A DNA stretch of 35,608 nt from Mariprofundaceae bacterium (GCA_027018975.1 JALUXN010000275.1:1-35608); one strand, 5' to 3'. Positions 24,223-33,112 are shown, numbered from the stretch's first letter. A program made the numbers and translations. Notes: a model not told the origin generated them from the letters alone.

Positions 24223-24404
24223 TCGTCGGGTGTTTGCAACGCGACCTGAGTCGCTATTCAGCTACATACTGGAACTGCTCAGATCACCCACAATTTGATC
24301 GATAGCAAGGCGCAAACGCACAGCGTGCTATGGCACATGAGTATGTCCAACGCAGCTAGCGAGCAAAGCGTGGAATGAGCTGAATGGTTACAAAAACTTG
24401 TCAA
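24223..24404. repeat. Non-coding stretch with nested inverted repeats
   Basis: No convincing gene. The stretch contains nested pairs: ATTCAGCT (24256-24263) with AGCTGAAT (24378-24385), ACATACT (24264-24270) with AGTATGT (24340-24346), and TAGCA (24303-24307) with TGCTA (24326-24330). Together with the 17-bp inverted repeat beside it this suggests a folded RNA or a MITE-like interspersed element; copies elsewhere in the genome cannot be seen here. Confidence 0.4.
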
Positions 24405-24433
24405 AAAAAAAGGAGGCCGAAGCCTCCCTTTTT
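24403..24433 (-). terminator. Rho-independent terminator of the dihaem cytochrome gene
   Basis: Read on the minus strand, GGAGGC-TTCG-GCCTCC (24427-24412) is a perfect 6-bp stem with a cUUCGg tetraloop, followed by a run of nine T. It lies 16 bp past the cytochrome stop codon. Confidence 0.92.
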
Positions 24434-24448
24434 CTGTGAAAAGATCAA

Positions 24449-25225
24449 TTACATGTGGCTTGGTGAACGGGGGTTACCCGGAGTCACGGGTCGCGCCAAG
24501 GTCAAGAATGCAGCTGCATTTTTGATATCTTCATCAGTCATATGCTTAGCAACCGCACGCATCTGACCCATGTAATCATTGGTACGCGCATTATCCTCTT
24601 TTTTGCCTGCTGCGATATCAGCAGCGGAGGTGTTTGCACCATTACGCCATGATTCCAGCTCATGCTTGAGGTAAACGTAGTTCTGGCCGCCAATCGCAGG
24701 ATACATGCGACCCGCGGAACGGCCATGGAAACCATGACAACTCTTACATGCAGGAATACCGCGCTCCGGCACGCCATACTCGACAATCATCTTGCCAAGA
24801 TGGGGTTTGCCCACATCTGCACCATCGCGACGCAACTGATCAAGGTTAGAACCGATATACGGTGATTTCAGGGTATGCACATAGGCAGCCATGTCCTTAC
24901 GCTCCTGAGGCGTGAGAGCTTTGGCGATATCATTCATCTGATACATAGTATCATCCGTACGTTTATCCTGAGCAAAGTCCGTGAGCTGTTTTAAGATATA
25001 GCTATCCACCTGATAAGAGAGGCGAGGCGTTCCAATACCGTCATCACCATTACCATCCACACCATGGCAACCCTGACAGGCAGGAACATTGTCACCTTTA
25101 CCATTCTGAAAAATCGCGCGACCATTATCAATATTACCGATCGCCTCTTCTGCAGATACAGTGCTTGGCGCTGCAAACCAAGCCAACATTGCGACAGCAC
25201 CGACACTACTAATCATACGTTTCAT
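24449..25225 (-). CDS. Dihaem cytochrome c (c4-like)
   Basis: Periplasmic dihaem c-type cytochrome, 258 aa from the ATG at 25225, preceded by GGGAGGG. Signal peptide about residues 1-25 (ending VSA). Two cytochrome c domains with CQGCH at 50-54 and CKSCH at 160-164; distal Met candidates are M94/M97 (TMYQM) and M219/M222 (YMGQM). Layout matches cytochrome c4, a carrier to terminal oxidases, so it could take electrons from alternative complex III; that link is inference. Two helical c domains of similar size point to internal duplication. A 46-aa membrane protein gene sits 16 bp upstream in the same unit. Confidence 0.9.
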   Translation of the reverse strand: MKRMISSVGAVAMLAWFAAPSTVSAEEAIGNIDNGRAIFQNGKGDNVPACQGCHGVDGNGDDGIGTPRLSYQVDSYILKQLTDFAQDKRTDDTMYQMNDIAKALTPQERKDMAAYVHTLKSPYIGSNLDQLRRDGADVGKPHLGKMIVEYGVPERGIPACKSCHGFHGRSAGRMYPAIGGQNYVYLKHELESWRNGANTSAADIAAGKKEDNARTNDYMGQMRAVAKHMTDEDIKNAAAFLTLARPVTPGNPRSPSHM

Positions 25226-25241
25226 GCAATTCCCTCCCAAA

Positions 25242-25382
25242 TTATTTGTTTTCATCATTCTTACAAGCGGATATAAAGTTTATAACGCAGATGGCACCGA
25301 GTGTGCCGAAAATAAGACCATATAGTTTATAAACATCGGCATTCTGGAACATCACTGAAGCTTCGATAAAGTGAGCAAGCAT
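25242..25382 (-). CDS. 46-aa single-helix membrane protein upstream of the dihaem cytochrome
   Basis: A short open frame on the minus strand, ATG at 25382 and TAA at 25244-25242, with an ideal GGGAGG (25395-25390) seven bases before the start. The predicted protein begins MLAHFIEASVMFQNADVYKL, has one hydrophobic helix at about residues 20-39 (YGLIFGTLGAICVINFISAC), and ends in a charged tail. It is 16 bp before the cytochrome start and surely shares its transcript. No family is recognised; it may be a membrane partner or docking helix for the cytochrome. The strong ribosome site and helix argue that it is real. Confidence 0.7.
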   Translation of the reverse strand: MLAHFIEASVMFQNADVYKLYGLIFGTLGAICVINFISACKNDENK

Positions 25383-25530
25383 TTTTAAACCTCCCTAGGA
25401 TTCAATAGGATGGCATACTGCATGCCGAAAAAGAAAAGGCAAGCATCAAATTAAATTTTTTTAACACCATCTTCATACAGTATATATATTCCTTGTAAAT
25501 TCAATAGATTAGAACAGCTCAATAGCCCCA
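25383..25530. other. Upstream region of the small protein/cytochrome unit
   Basis: No gene seen. The stretch is AT-rich (TTAAATTTTTTTAAC near 25451 and TATATATATT near 25481) and probably holds the promoter of the small-protein/cytochrome unit, though I cannot fix its hexamers. A short palindrome GGCAT-N5-ATGCC is at 25412-25426, and the nonamer ATTCAATAG occurs twice in direct orientation (25400-25408 and 25499-25507). Confidence 0.4.
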
Positions 25531-25914
25531 CTACTTGGGCGCAATCAGCATTGCACCACTGATCAACACAAACAGACGAGCAACCACGATCCCTTTCCCC
25601 TGCAGTAGATGTGATGCTCTGACCAGCTGATTACCCTTGACCAGTGCCAAACCAGCCTGAATCTGAAGCACGTAGAGTGCATAGAGGGATAATACAAGGA
25701 ACATATGTGCCCAGATCGCAAAGGAGAGCAGCTCACCATCGTCAATTAAACGCTTCACCCAATCATGGGTCATATAGAGCCAGAACGGAAAACAGAGATC
25801 AAACAGCATCACCGATACCATCATCGCAATATGAACACGGGGTTTGGAGTGAAGCTTCAGCCCCACCAATAAAACAACAAAACTCAACAGCACAAGGATA
25901 ACAGATAGAGGCAT
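25531..25914 (-). CDS. Four-helix membrane protein of unknown function
   Basis: A 127-aa membrane protein with four helices (about residues 2-20, 27-48, 63-87, 106-125). Several histidines lie near helix ends (H22, H28, H50, H70), a layout seen in small haem- or copper-related membrane proteins such as the DUF420/CtaM group, but I cannot confirm membership. It is on the same strand as the cytochrome unit; the gap to that unit is about 150 bp. Confidence 0.6.
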   Translation of the reverse strand: MPLSVILVLLSFVVLLVGLKLHSKPRVHIAMMVSVMLFDLCFPFWLYMTHDWVKRLIDDGELLSFAIWAHMFLVLSLYALYVLQIQAGLALVKGNQLVRASHLLQGKGIVVARLFVLISGAMLIAPK

Positions 25915-25941
25915 GGCCGAACTATATCGCAGAAAAAAATA

Positions 25942-25966
25942 AAAGCCTGCAGTTCATGCAGGCTTT
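25942..25966 (-). terminator. Terminator downstream of tRNA-Asn
   Basis: A perfect 10-bp stem (AAAGCCTGCA 25942-25951, loop GTTCA, TGCAGGCTTT 25957-25966). On the minus strand it is followed by a T-rich tract (TTTATTTTTTT), so it ends the tRNA transcript. Confidence 0.85.
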
Positions 25967-25995
25967 CTTATATCGCGCGCGTTGGTCTCGATAGA

Positions 25996-26071
25996 TGGCT
26001 CCCCGAGCAGGACTCGAACCTGCGACATATGGATTAACAGTCCACCGTTCTACCGACTGAACTATCGGGGA
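25996..26071 (-). tRNA. tRNA-Asn (GTT)
   Basis: A 76-nt tRNA on the minus strand. The acceptor stem TCCCCGA pairs with TCGGGGA, the anticodon loop reads ACTGTTAATCC with anticodon GTT, the T arm contains GGTTCGAGTCC, the discriminator is G, and the 3' CCA is encoded in the DNA. Confidence 0.97.
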
Positions 26072-26085
26072 TCAAAAGTGCGCGA

Positions 26086-26114
26086 ACGTTACGAAGACGC
26101 CACATGCCTGTCAA
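26086..26114 (-). promoter_or_regulatory. Promoter of tRNA-Asn
   Basis: On the minus strand a perfect TTGACA (26114-26109) and TAACGT (26091-26086) are 17 bp apart, followed by a GC-rich discriminator (TCGCGCAC) before the tRNA. Such discriminators are typical of promoters under stringent control. Confidence 0.7.
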
Positions 26115-26154
26115 TCAAGGAAATGACCAGATTGACTAAGCGAGTGGAACGCAG

Positions 26155-26568
26155 TTAATGACCTTTCTTTTTCTTCTTCAACCACATCAGACGAGATGTG
26201 ACCATGGCCAGCTCCGCTTCCGCCTTGGCATAATCGGCATCACCTTTCTTGCTATCCAGCAACTCTTTCGCCTGACGCTCAGCCTCGATGGCTGCGGCTT
26301 CATCGATGTCGGAAGCGCGCTCAGCAGAATCGGAGAGGATGGTCACCACATCGGGTTGCACCTCCATGAAGCCGCCGGAGACGAAGACTTCATCGACAGT
26401 GTCGCCATTGGTGATGCGCAGCTCGCCTGCAGCAAGCGAGCTAATCAGCGGGCTATGCTTGGGCATAATACCCAGCTCACCTGCTTTGCCCGGTGCCACC
26501 AAGAAGTCAGCCTCGCCGCGATAGACTTCGCGCTCAACCGTTGCGACCAAAACCTGCATGGTAGCCAT
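26155..26568 (-). CDS. atpC: ATP synthase epsilon subunit
   Basis: Central-stalk regulatory subunit of F1, 137 aa. N-terminal beta-sandwich (about 1-85) with the family's GELGIMPKHSPLI segment, C-terminal helical hairpin (about 88-130) rich in Ala/Glu and ending in a lysine run. Its start overlaps the atpD stop by one base (TAATG). Last gene of the atp operon; I see no clear hairpin terminator before the tRNA. Confidence 0.95.
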   Translation of the reverse strand: MATMQVLVATVEREVYRGEADFLVAPGKAGELGIMPKHSPLISSLAAGELRITNGDTVDEVFVSGGFMEVQPDVVTILSDSAERASDIDEAAAIEAERQAKELLDSKKGDADYAKAEAELAMVTSRLMWLKKKKKGH

Positions 26569-27959
26569 TAGCCTTTCGCCGCCATCTTCTCAGCTTTAGC
26601 CACGGCCTCTTCGATGCCACCGACCATGTAGAAGGCCTGCTCCGGCAGGTGATCATAATCACCGGCCAAGATGCCTTTGAAGGCCTTGATGGTCTCTTCC
26701 TTCTTGGCATAGACGCCCGGCGCACCGGTGAACACCTCAGCCACATGGAATGGCTGGGAGAGGAAACGCTGAATCTTACGGGCACGCGCCACCAGCTGTT
26801 TATCTTCGTCGGAGAGCTCATCCATACCGAGAATCGCAATGATGTCCTGCAGCTCTTTATAACGCTGCAACGTCTGCTGCACGCCCTGAGCCACTTCATA
26901 GTGCTCAATACCGATCACCTTCGGATCGAGTTGACGTGAGGAGGAGTCGAGCGGATCGATCGCCGGATAGATACCCAGTTCAGCAATCGAACGGGAGAGC
27001 ACGATGGTGGAATCCAAGTGGGCGAAAGTGGTTGCCGGTGCCGGATCGGTCAAGTCATCGGCCGGTACATACACTGCCTGTACAGAGGTAATGGAACCGG
27101 TCTTGGTGGAGGCGATACGCTCCTGCAGACGACCCATCTCTTCGGCCAGATTCGGCTGATACCCCACCGCAGATGGCATACGACCGAGCAGTGCGGATAC
27201 TTCCACACCCGCCAATGAGTAGCGGTAGATATTATCGATGAAGATCAATACATCGCGACCCTCATCACGGAAATACTCCGCCATGGTCAAGCCAGTCAAC
27301 GCCACACGCAGACGGTTTCCTGGAGGCTCATTCATCTGGCCATAAACAAGTGCCACTTTGTCCAGTACGTTGGACTCTTTCATCTCATAGTAGAAGTCAT
27401 TGCCTTCGCGGGTGCGCTCACCCACACCGGCAAACACTGAGAAGCCGCCATGCGCCTTAGCGATGTTGTTGATCAGCTCCATCATGTTCACGGTCTTGCC
27501 CACGCCGGCACCGCCGAAGAGGCCAACCTTACCACCCTTGGCGATCGGCGCGATCAGGTCGATCACTTTAATACCGGTCTCCAGAATCTCCGCCGCAGGT
27601 GAGAGCTCGTCAAAGCTTGGGGCAGCGCGATGGATCTCGCTGAACTGCTCCGCCTTCACCTCGGAGCCCTCAAAGTCGATCCCCTCGCCGAGTACGTTCA
27701 TGATACGGCCGAGTGTCGCCTGACCCACCGGCACCTTAATAGCCGCGCCGGTATCGGTGACTTCCATGCCGCGCTTCAAGCCGTCGGTGGAACCGAGCGC
27801 AATCGCACGCACGCAGTTGTCGCCGAGATGCTGCTGAACTTCCAAGGTAAGCTTGGGATCGCTCATCACCAGTGCATTGTAAATCTTCGGTAGATTTCCG
27901 GCACTGAAACGCACATCAACAACCGGACCGATCACCTGGACAATAGAACCTGTACTCAT
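26568..27959 (-). CDS. atpD: ATP synthase beta subunit
   Basis: Catalytic subunit of F1, 463 aa. P-loop GGAGVGKT at 149-156, the GERTREGND segment at 180-188 with catalytic E181, the DEGRDVLIFIDN Walker B region, and the DELSDEDK loop near the C-terminal domain that touches gamma. Length and motif set are those of a normal functional beta subunit. Confidence 0.98.
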   Translation of the reverse strand: MSTGSIVQVIGPVVDVRFSAGNLPKIYNALVMSDPKLTLEVQQHLGDNCVRAIALGSTDGLKRGMEVTDTGAAIKVPVGQATLGRIMNVLGEGIDFEGSEVKAEQFSEIHRAAPSFDELSPAAEILETGIKVIDLIAPIAKGGKVGLFGGAGVGKTVNMMELINNIAKAHGGFSVFAGVGERTREGNDFYYEMKESNVLDKVALVYGQMNEPPGNRLRVALTGLTMAEYFRDEGRDVLIFIDNIYRYSLAGVEVSALLGRMPSAVGYQPNLAEEMGRLQERIASTKTGSITSVQAVYVPADDLTDPAPATTFAHLDSTIVLSRSIAELGIYPAIDPLDSSSRQLDPKVIGIEHYEVAQGVQQTLQRYKELQDIIAILGMDELSDEDKQLVARARKIQRFLSQPFHVAEVFTGAPGVYAKKEETIKAFKGILAGDYDHLPEQAFYMVGGIEEAVAKAEKMAAKG

Positions 27960-27996
27960 TTTCTGACCTCTCGTGATTTTCTAAACTGTTTTATTT

Positions 27997-28851
27997 TTAA
28001 CCAGCCGCAGCTGCGCCGGCGCAGATCTCTGCCAGCTCCTGTGTAATCGCGGCTTGTCTCGCCTTGTTGTAGGTAATACTGAGATCTTTCACGATCTCCT
28101 TGGCATTATCGGTTGCGGCCTTCATGGCTACCATTCGCGCAGACTGCTCACAGGCTTTGTTCTCCAGCACTGCGTGGTAAACCAGCGACTCCACATAGCG
28201 ACGCAACACGCCCTCAAGCACCTCTTTGGCCTCCGGCTCGTAGAGGTAATCCCAATAACCGGTGTCGGTTTTCTCCGGCAGCGGGCACGGCATCAAGCGC
28301 ATCGTCTGCGGTGTCTGTGTCATCGTATTAACGAACTTGGAGTAGACCAGATGCACCTCATCCAGATCACCCTTCACATACTGATCAATAGCCAGAGAAA
28401 TCAGACCGATCACATCATTCAGCTCCGGAGAGTCCGGGATATTTTCAGCCACGCCGTTGATAGGCGCACCGATACGGCGCAAGAACATGCCGGCACGGCG
28501 ACCGATGGTGAACACCTCCACCTCGGCTTCCTGCGACTTCATCAATCCCAGTGCCGCCTTCAGCGCATTGGTGTTCAGACCGCCACATAGCCCTTTATCG
28601 GTCGTGATGACAATCACGCCCACCTTCTTAATCTCTTCGCGCTGTACGAGGAAGGGGTGTTTGTACTCCGGATGGGCGTTCATGAGATGACCCACCACGC
28701 GCAAAATACCCTCAGCGTAGGCGCGCGCAGCCAGCACTCGATCCTGCGCCTTACGCATTTTCGAAGCGGCCACCATCTCCATCGCTTTGGTGATTTTGCC
28801 GGTATTCTGAATGGCCTTAATCTGGCCGCGAATTTCCTTGGCTGAAGCCAT
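27997..28851 (-). CDS. atpG: ATP synthase gamma subunit
   Basis: Rotor shaft of F1, 284 aa. The N-terminal helix begins MASAKEIRGQIKAIQNTGKI and carries the TKAMEMVAASKM motif; the central ITTDKGLCGGLN segment and the C-terminal helix (MKAATDNAKE, NKARQAAITQEL) are all present. Normal length. Confidence 0.97.
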   Translation of the reverse strand: MASAKEIRGQIKAIQNTGKITKAMEMVAASKMRKAQDRVLAARAYAEGILRVVGHLMNAHPEYKHPFLVQREEIKKVGVIVITTDKGLCGGLNTNALKAALGLMKSQEAEVEVFTIGRRAGMFLRRIGAPINGVAENIPDSPELNDVIGLISLAIDQYVKGDLDEVHLVYSKFVNTMTQTPQTMRLMPCPLPEKTDTGYWDYLYEPEAKEVLEGVLRRYVESLVYHAVLENKACEQSARMVAMKAATDNAKEIVKDLSITYNKARQAAITQELAEICAGAAAAG

Positions 28852-28867
28852 CTCTAATCCCTTCTAC

Positions 28868-30409
28868 TCAGTAGGTGCCGGTAGCTTTGAAGTCTGCAGC
28901 AGCTTTCTGCAAACCTGCTTCTACCTGCTCGTTCAGTGCCGGTGTGGCGTTCAACCCCTCCATCAGAGCAGCATGCTCGGAGTTGAGGTAAGCCAGATAG
29001 GCCTTCTCAAAAGCCACGATACGGTTGGCCTCGATATCATCGAGATCGCCGTTGTTGAGTGCATAGAGCACAGCAGTCATCTCAGCGACAGAGAGCGGAT
29101 TGTTCTCGCCCTGCTTGAGCACTTCCATACCACGTTTACCGCGCTCGATCTGCTGACGGGTCGCCGCATCGAGATCGGAGGCAAACTGCGCAAAAGCAGC
29201 CAGCTCACGATACTGCGCCAGATCCAGACGCAGGCCGCCGCCCACCTTCTTCATCGCCTTGGTCTGCGCAGCGCCACCCACACGGGAGACAGAGAGACCG
29301 GCGTTGATGGCCGGACGCTGACCGGAGTTAAACAGGCTGGTTTCGAGGAAAATCTGACCATCGGTAATGGAGATCACGTTGGTCGGTACGAATGCGGAAA
29401 CGTCGCCTTCCTGTGTTTCGATGATCGGCAGCGCGGTCAATGAACCGGTCTTACCCTTCACTTCACCGTTGGTGAACTTCTCGACATAGGACTCATCCAC
29501 ACGTGAGGCGCGCTCCAGCAGACGGGAGTGGAGATAGAAAACATCACCCGGATAGGCTTCACGTCCCGGAGGACGGCGCAGAATCAGGGAAACTTGACGA
29601 TACGCCCATGCCTGCTTGGTCAAATCATCATACACAATCAGTGCATCTTCACCACGATCGCGGAAATACTCGCCCATGGTGCAGCCGGAATACGGTGCAA
29701 TGTACTGCAACGCGGCAGACTCAGATGCCGATGCGGAGACGATAATGGTGTTATCCAGTGCACCATGCTCTTTCAGTGTGCGCACCACGTTGGCCACTGT
29801 CGAGGCTTTTTGACCCACAGCCACATAGACACAGGTGACACCGGTATCTTTCTGGTTGATGATCGTATCAATGGCAATTGCTGTCTTACCGGTCTGACGG
29901 TCACCGATGATCAGCTCACGCTGGCCACGTCCAACAGGCACCATGGAGTCGATCGACTTGATACCGGTCTGCAGCGGCTGATCCACTGATTTACGCTCAA
30001 TCACGCCGGGCGCGATCTTCTCAACCGCATCGGTCGTGGTGGCGTTGATCGGACCTTTACCGTCGATCGGCTGACCGAGGGCGTTGACCACGCGGCCTTT
30101 CAGCTCAGGACCAACCGGCACTTCAAAGATCTTGCCTGTGCATTTGACCTCGTCACCCTCGGAGAGCTCGGTGAATTCACCGAAGATCACAGCACCAACG
30201 CTGTCCTCCTCCAAGTTGAGCACCATGCCCATGGTGCCATTGCTGAACTCCAGCATCTCACCGGACATCGCAGCAGAGAGACCGTGCACCTGGGCAACAC
30301 CGTCACCAACTGAGATGATACGGCCGACATTGCTATCGGCGGCGCTGGCTTCAAATCCCTTGATCTGCTCTTTGATAATTGAACTAATTTCAGCGGTATC
30401 GAGCTTCAT
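28868..30409 (-). CDS. atpA: ATP synthase alpha subunit
   Basis: Non-catalytic nucleotide-binding subunit of F1, 513 aa. P-loop GDRQTGKT at 169-176, the Arg-finger region in ISITDGQIFLETSLF to VSRVGGAAQ, and the C-terminal helical domain are intact. The gene lies 16 bp before atpG. Confidence 0.98.
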   Translation of the reverse strand: MKLDTAEISSIIKEQIKGFEASAADSNVGRIISVGDGVAQVHGLSAAMSGEMLEFSNGTMGMVLNLEEDSVGAVIFGEFTELSEGDEVKCTGKIFEVPVGPELKGRVVNALGQPIDGKGPINATTTDAVEKIAPGVIERKSVDQPLQTGIKSIDSMVPVGRGQRELIIGDRQTGKTAIAIDTIINQKDTGVTCVYVAVGQKASTVANVVRTLKEHGALDNTIIVSASASESAALQYIAPYSGCTMGEYFRDRGEDALIVYDDLTKQAWAYRQVSLILRRPPGREAYPGDVFYLHSRLLERASRVDESYVEKFTNGEVKGKTGSLTALPIIETQEGDVSAFVPTNVISITDGQIFLETSLFNSGQRPAINAGLSVSRVGGAAQTKAMKKVGGGLRLDLAQYRELAAFAQFASDLDAATRQQIERGKRGMEVLKQGENNPLSVAEMTAVLYALNNGDLDDIEANRIVAFEKAYLAYLNSEHAALMEGLNATPALNEQVEAGLQKAAADFKATGTY

Positions 30410-30439
30410 GTTATATTCCTCTAATACTCAGTCTGTTGC

Positions 30440-30961
30440 TTACGATGCCAGCGCACGGCGCATGCCGTCCAGCCTTGTACGCAACGAATAATCGATTTTT
30501 CTATCACCAATTCGGACAATCAACCCGCCCAGAATCGATTGGTCTTCATGCACCGAGAGTGTGACCTCTTTGCCGGTGGTCGCCGCCAGTGCTTTAGCAA
30601 GTTTGGTTTGGGTCGCATCATTGATCGAAACAGCCACGGTGACATCAGCATCCACACGGCTCTCAGCCTGATGAATCAGTGCCTGCAACTGATCGTTAAT
30701 CTCCGGCAACAGGCATGCCTTACCGCGCTCAGCCAACATGGTGACCAGACGGGACACCTCACCGCCAACCTTGCCGGCGGCTTTGAGAATCACCTGCGCT
30801 TTCACGCTGACAGGATAGGTCGGCGAATCAAGCAGCGCTGCTACTTCGTCATTGGCTGCCACAGCCGCCACATTGGCCACATCGGCCTGAAGATCACTCC
30901 CCTCACCGATCAACTCATAGAGTGCGGATGCGTAGCGGCGTGAAATCTTCGCGGTGCTCAT
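30440..30961 (-). CDS. atpH: ATP synthase delta subunit
   Basis: Peripheral-stalk subunit linking b to the top of F1, 173 aa. N-terminal helical domain begins with ISRRYASALYEL, and the C-terminal part holds the conserved GGLIVRIGDRKIDYSLRTRLDGM segment. Its start overlaps the atpF stop by four bases (ATGA). Confidence 0.96.
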   Translation of the reverse strand: MSTAKISRRYASALYELIGEGSDLQADVANVAAVAANDEVAALLDSPTYPVSVKAQVILKAAGKVGGEVSRLVTMLAERGKACLLPEINDQLQALIHQAESRVDADVTVAVSINDATQTKLAKALAATTGKEVTLSVHEDQSILGGLIVRIGDRKIDYSLRTRLDGMRRALAS

Positions 30962-31440
30962 GCGTTACCAAAGCCGTTGCTGACGATACCATCGATCAGC
31001 TTACTATGGCGGCTGGCATCCAGCTCAGCCTCTACAACACGCTCAGCAGCGAGAATGGCGATATCGGCCACTTCGTCGCGCAGTGCCTGCCGTGCACGCC
31101 CCAGCTCTGCCTGAACCTCTTCACGCGCAGCATCGACAATACCTTCAGCCTCGCTACGGGCGCGGTTGACCGCTTCCTCATTGATCTCATTGGCACGCTT
31201 CTCAGCCGAAGCAACAATCTCAGCGGCCTTACCACGCGCATCTTCCAGTTGCGCGGCAATCTCCGCCTCAGTTGCAGCCTTGGCCTCTAAGCCTGCATCA
31301 GCGGCTGCGAGTCCATCGGCGATCTTCTGTGCACGCGCCTGCATCAGCTCGGACAGCGGGCCGAAGAGGTGCTTCTTCATCAGATAAACAAGGGTCAAAA
31401 ATACTACGATTTGACCGATAAATGTCAGGTCAATACTCAT
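30958..31440 (-). CDS. atpF: ATP synthase b subunit
   Basis: Peripheral-stalk stator, 160 aa. One N-terminal membrane helix (about residues 5-22) is followed by a long, charged, Ala-rich helix forming the dimeric stalk. There is a single b gene, not the b/b' pair of cyanobacteria and alphaproteobacteria. A GGAGG site precedes the ATG. Confidence 0.95.
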   Translation of the reverse strand: MSIDLTFIGQIVVFLTLVYLMKKHLFGPLSELMQARAQKIADGLAAADAGLEAKAATEAEIAAQLEDARGKAAEIVASAEKRANEINEEAVNRARSEAEGIVDAAREEVQAELGRARQALRDEVADIAILAAERVVEAELDASRHSKLIDGIVSNGFGNA

Positions 31441-31484
31441 ACGACCTCCTCAACAGTTCTTTATTCTTCTCAACCAATCTCGAT

Positions 31485-31739
31485 TTAGCCCAGGAACGGG
31501 TTAGCGAACAAGAACCACAGAGCGAAAGCCATGATGATGAACGGGAAAGACTCCATCAAACCTGCGAAAATGAACATGTTGAACATCAGCTGCGGGCGCA
31601 TCTCAGGCTGGCGTGAAATACCTTCCAATGTTTTCGAGCAGATCAGACCCCATCCGATTGCGGAACCGAGGCCAGCGGCGGCCAGAATTACACCAACAGA
31701 GATTGCCGATGCGGCTGTGATAATAGTTGTAGCGTCCAT
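31485..31739 (-). CDS. atpE: ATP synthase c subunit
   Basis: Proteolipid of the Fo rotor ring, 84 aa, two helices with a polar loop SRQPEMRPQ between. The ion-carrying carboxylate is E63 in GLMESFPF. The glutamine on the first helix that marks sodium-type rings is absent (W30 at about that place), so proton coupling is expected; this is inference. Confidence 0.96.
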   Translation of the reverse strand: MDATTIITAASAISVGVILAAAGLGSAIGWGLICSKTLEGISRQPEMRPQLMFNMFIFAGLMESFPFIIMAFALWFLFANPFLG

Positions 31740-31767
31740 ATTTATAGTCTCCTTTTTTTATAAATAA

Positions 31768-32589
31768 TCAGTGTTCAACTGGCTGATGGGCAATTGAGAG
31801 GTACACAACAGTCAGAATCATGAAAATAAATGCCTGCAACAGACCGATGAACAGATGGAACATCGACCAGCCGAGCCCGACAACAAAGCCGGCAGCCATA
31901 CTCACCGGCCCGCCGCTGAGCAGCAGGAAGGCGATCAGCAGAAAAATCACCTCACCGGCGAACATATTACCGAAGAGTCGGAACGACAGGCTGAGTGGCT
32001 TGGCGATCTCTTCGATCACCTTGAGGATCAGGTTAATCGGCATAACGATCGGCTTCAAGAACACCGGCACCAGATTGGTGAACGGCTCCATCAACAGCTC
32101 TTTGCAGAAATGCACAGGTTTCAGTTTGAATTCGTAATAGAGCACCAGCACGAACACGGAGATCGCCATCGCTGCCGGCAGATTCAGGTCGTTGGTCGGC
32201 ACTGGGCGGAAGTGTTCGATACCGAAGAGGTGTGCCACATGACCCAATAGAAACGCCGGCAACACATCGATGGTGTTCACCAGCGCGATAAAGACAAAGA
32301 TGGTAAAAGCGAGAGGCGCGACGAGCGGGTTGTGAACCGGGAAGTTGTCGCGCACAGTATCTTCAACAAAGCCAACCACCGACTCCATGAAGTTTTGTGC
32401 ACCTGACGGCGTGCCCTCAACCAGACGCCCTTTCAGCCAAAGCGCGAAGCCGAACATGCCGGCAGCCACCACAATCGTAACCAGCATCGTATCCAGATGG
32501 ATCTGCATAAATGGATTGGATTCGTCAAATTTTAAGGTCCAATAATGCAGGTGACCTGCAATGCCACCGTCATGACTCTGTTCAGCCAA
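31768..32589 (-). CDS. atpB: ATP synthase a subunit
   Basis: Stator half-channel subunit of Fo, 273 aa, five to six helices. The essential Arg lies in the LSFRLFGNMFAGE segment (about residue 193), and the helix ending GLLQAFIFMILTVVYL is typical. It is followed by atpE 28 bp on. Confidence 0.96.
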   Translation of the reverse strand: MAEQSHDGGIAGHLHYWTLKFDESNPFMQIHLDTMLVTIVVAAGMFGFALWLKGRLVEGTPSGAQNFMESVVGFVEDTVRDNFPVHNPLVAPLAFTIFVFIALVNTIDVLPAFLLGHVAHLFGIEHFRPVPTNDLNLPAAMAISVFVLVLYYEFKLKPVHFCKELLMEPFTNLVPVFLKPIVMPINLILKVIEEIAKPLSLSFRLFGNMFAGEVIFLLIAFLLLSGGPVSMAAGFVVGLGWSMFHLFIGLLQAFIFMILTVVYLSIAHQPVEH

Positions 32590-32620
32590 AACCCTCTCCT
32601 CTCTGATGATCCACGATCAT

Positions 32621-33031
32621 CTAATTCTTCGCACCCAGCTCCGCCCGGGTTCGCTGTAGTGCCACGACGAACACCACGGCTTGCGCGGCAAACATGCCCG
32701 CCGCCAGCCAGAGCAGATGCAGACCAGCGCGCTGCGCAATCAGCAACGCCGCAATCAGCATGATAAAACGGGCGACCGCGCCGATGTAGAGCAACTTCTG
32801 ACCTGCGCCAACGTCCAGCTCACACGACTTTTCCACCCTAGCGAACAACAGCCATCCATTGACCATCATCAGCGATACGCCGGCAGCAACCGATATTGCC
32901 TGAACCGTTTGACCAACCTTCAGCAGCACCAGCACGCCAACCGATGCCACCAGCAGCTGCAGGAGTGTAATCAAACGCAGTGTCTTATCCTTAAAACGCT
33001 GCGCGCATCGCCCAATCATCCGCTCGATCAC
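32621..33031 (-). CDS. atpI: ATP synthase subunit I (AtpI-like)
   Basis: A 136-aa four-helix membrane protein directly before atpB, the standard place of atpI, which assists c-ring assembly. Helices lie at about residues 18-36, 42-62, 80-98 and 103-125. The start is either GTG at 33031 or ATG at 33019. Sequence similarity is low in this family, so the call leans on position and layout. Confidence 0.8.
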   Translation of the reverse strand: MIERMIGRCAQRFKDKTLRLITLLQLLVASVGVLVLLKVGQTVQAISVAAGVSLMMVNGWLLFARVEKSCELDVGAGQKLLYIGAVARFIMLIAALLIAQRAGLHLLWLAAGMFAAQAVVFVVALQRTRAELGAKN

Positions 33032-33112
33032 TGAACGCCCCGCAAGCCCTGTAACTGAGAATGATGAGATATAAAAACGGAGATCCTCAACCCCTCAATC
33101 AAAGCGTGGCGC

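Noticed and set aside
25996..26071. tRNA gene as an integration site of a mobile element
   Set aside because: No integrase, direct repeat of the tRNA 3' end or foreign-looking genes flank it; the only tyrosine recombinase is the housekeeping xerC.
31485..31739. Sodium-type ATP synthase c subunit
   Set aside because: The glutamine of the sodium-binding signature is not present on helix one; a proton ring is more likely.
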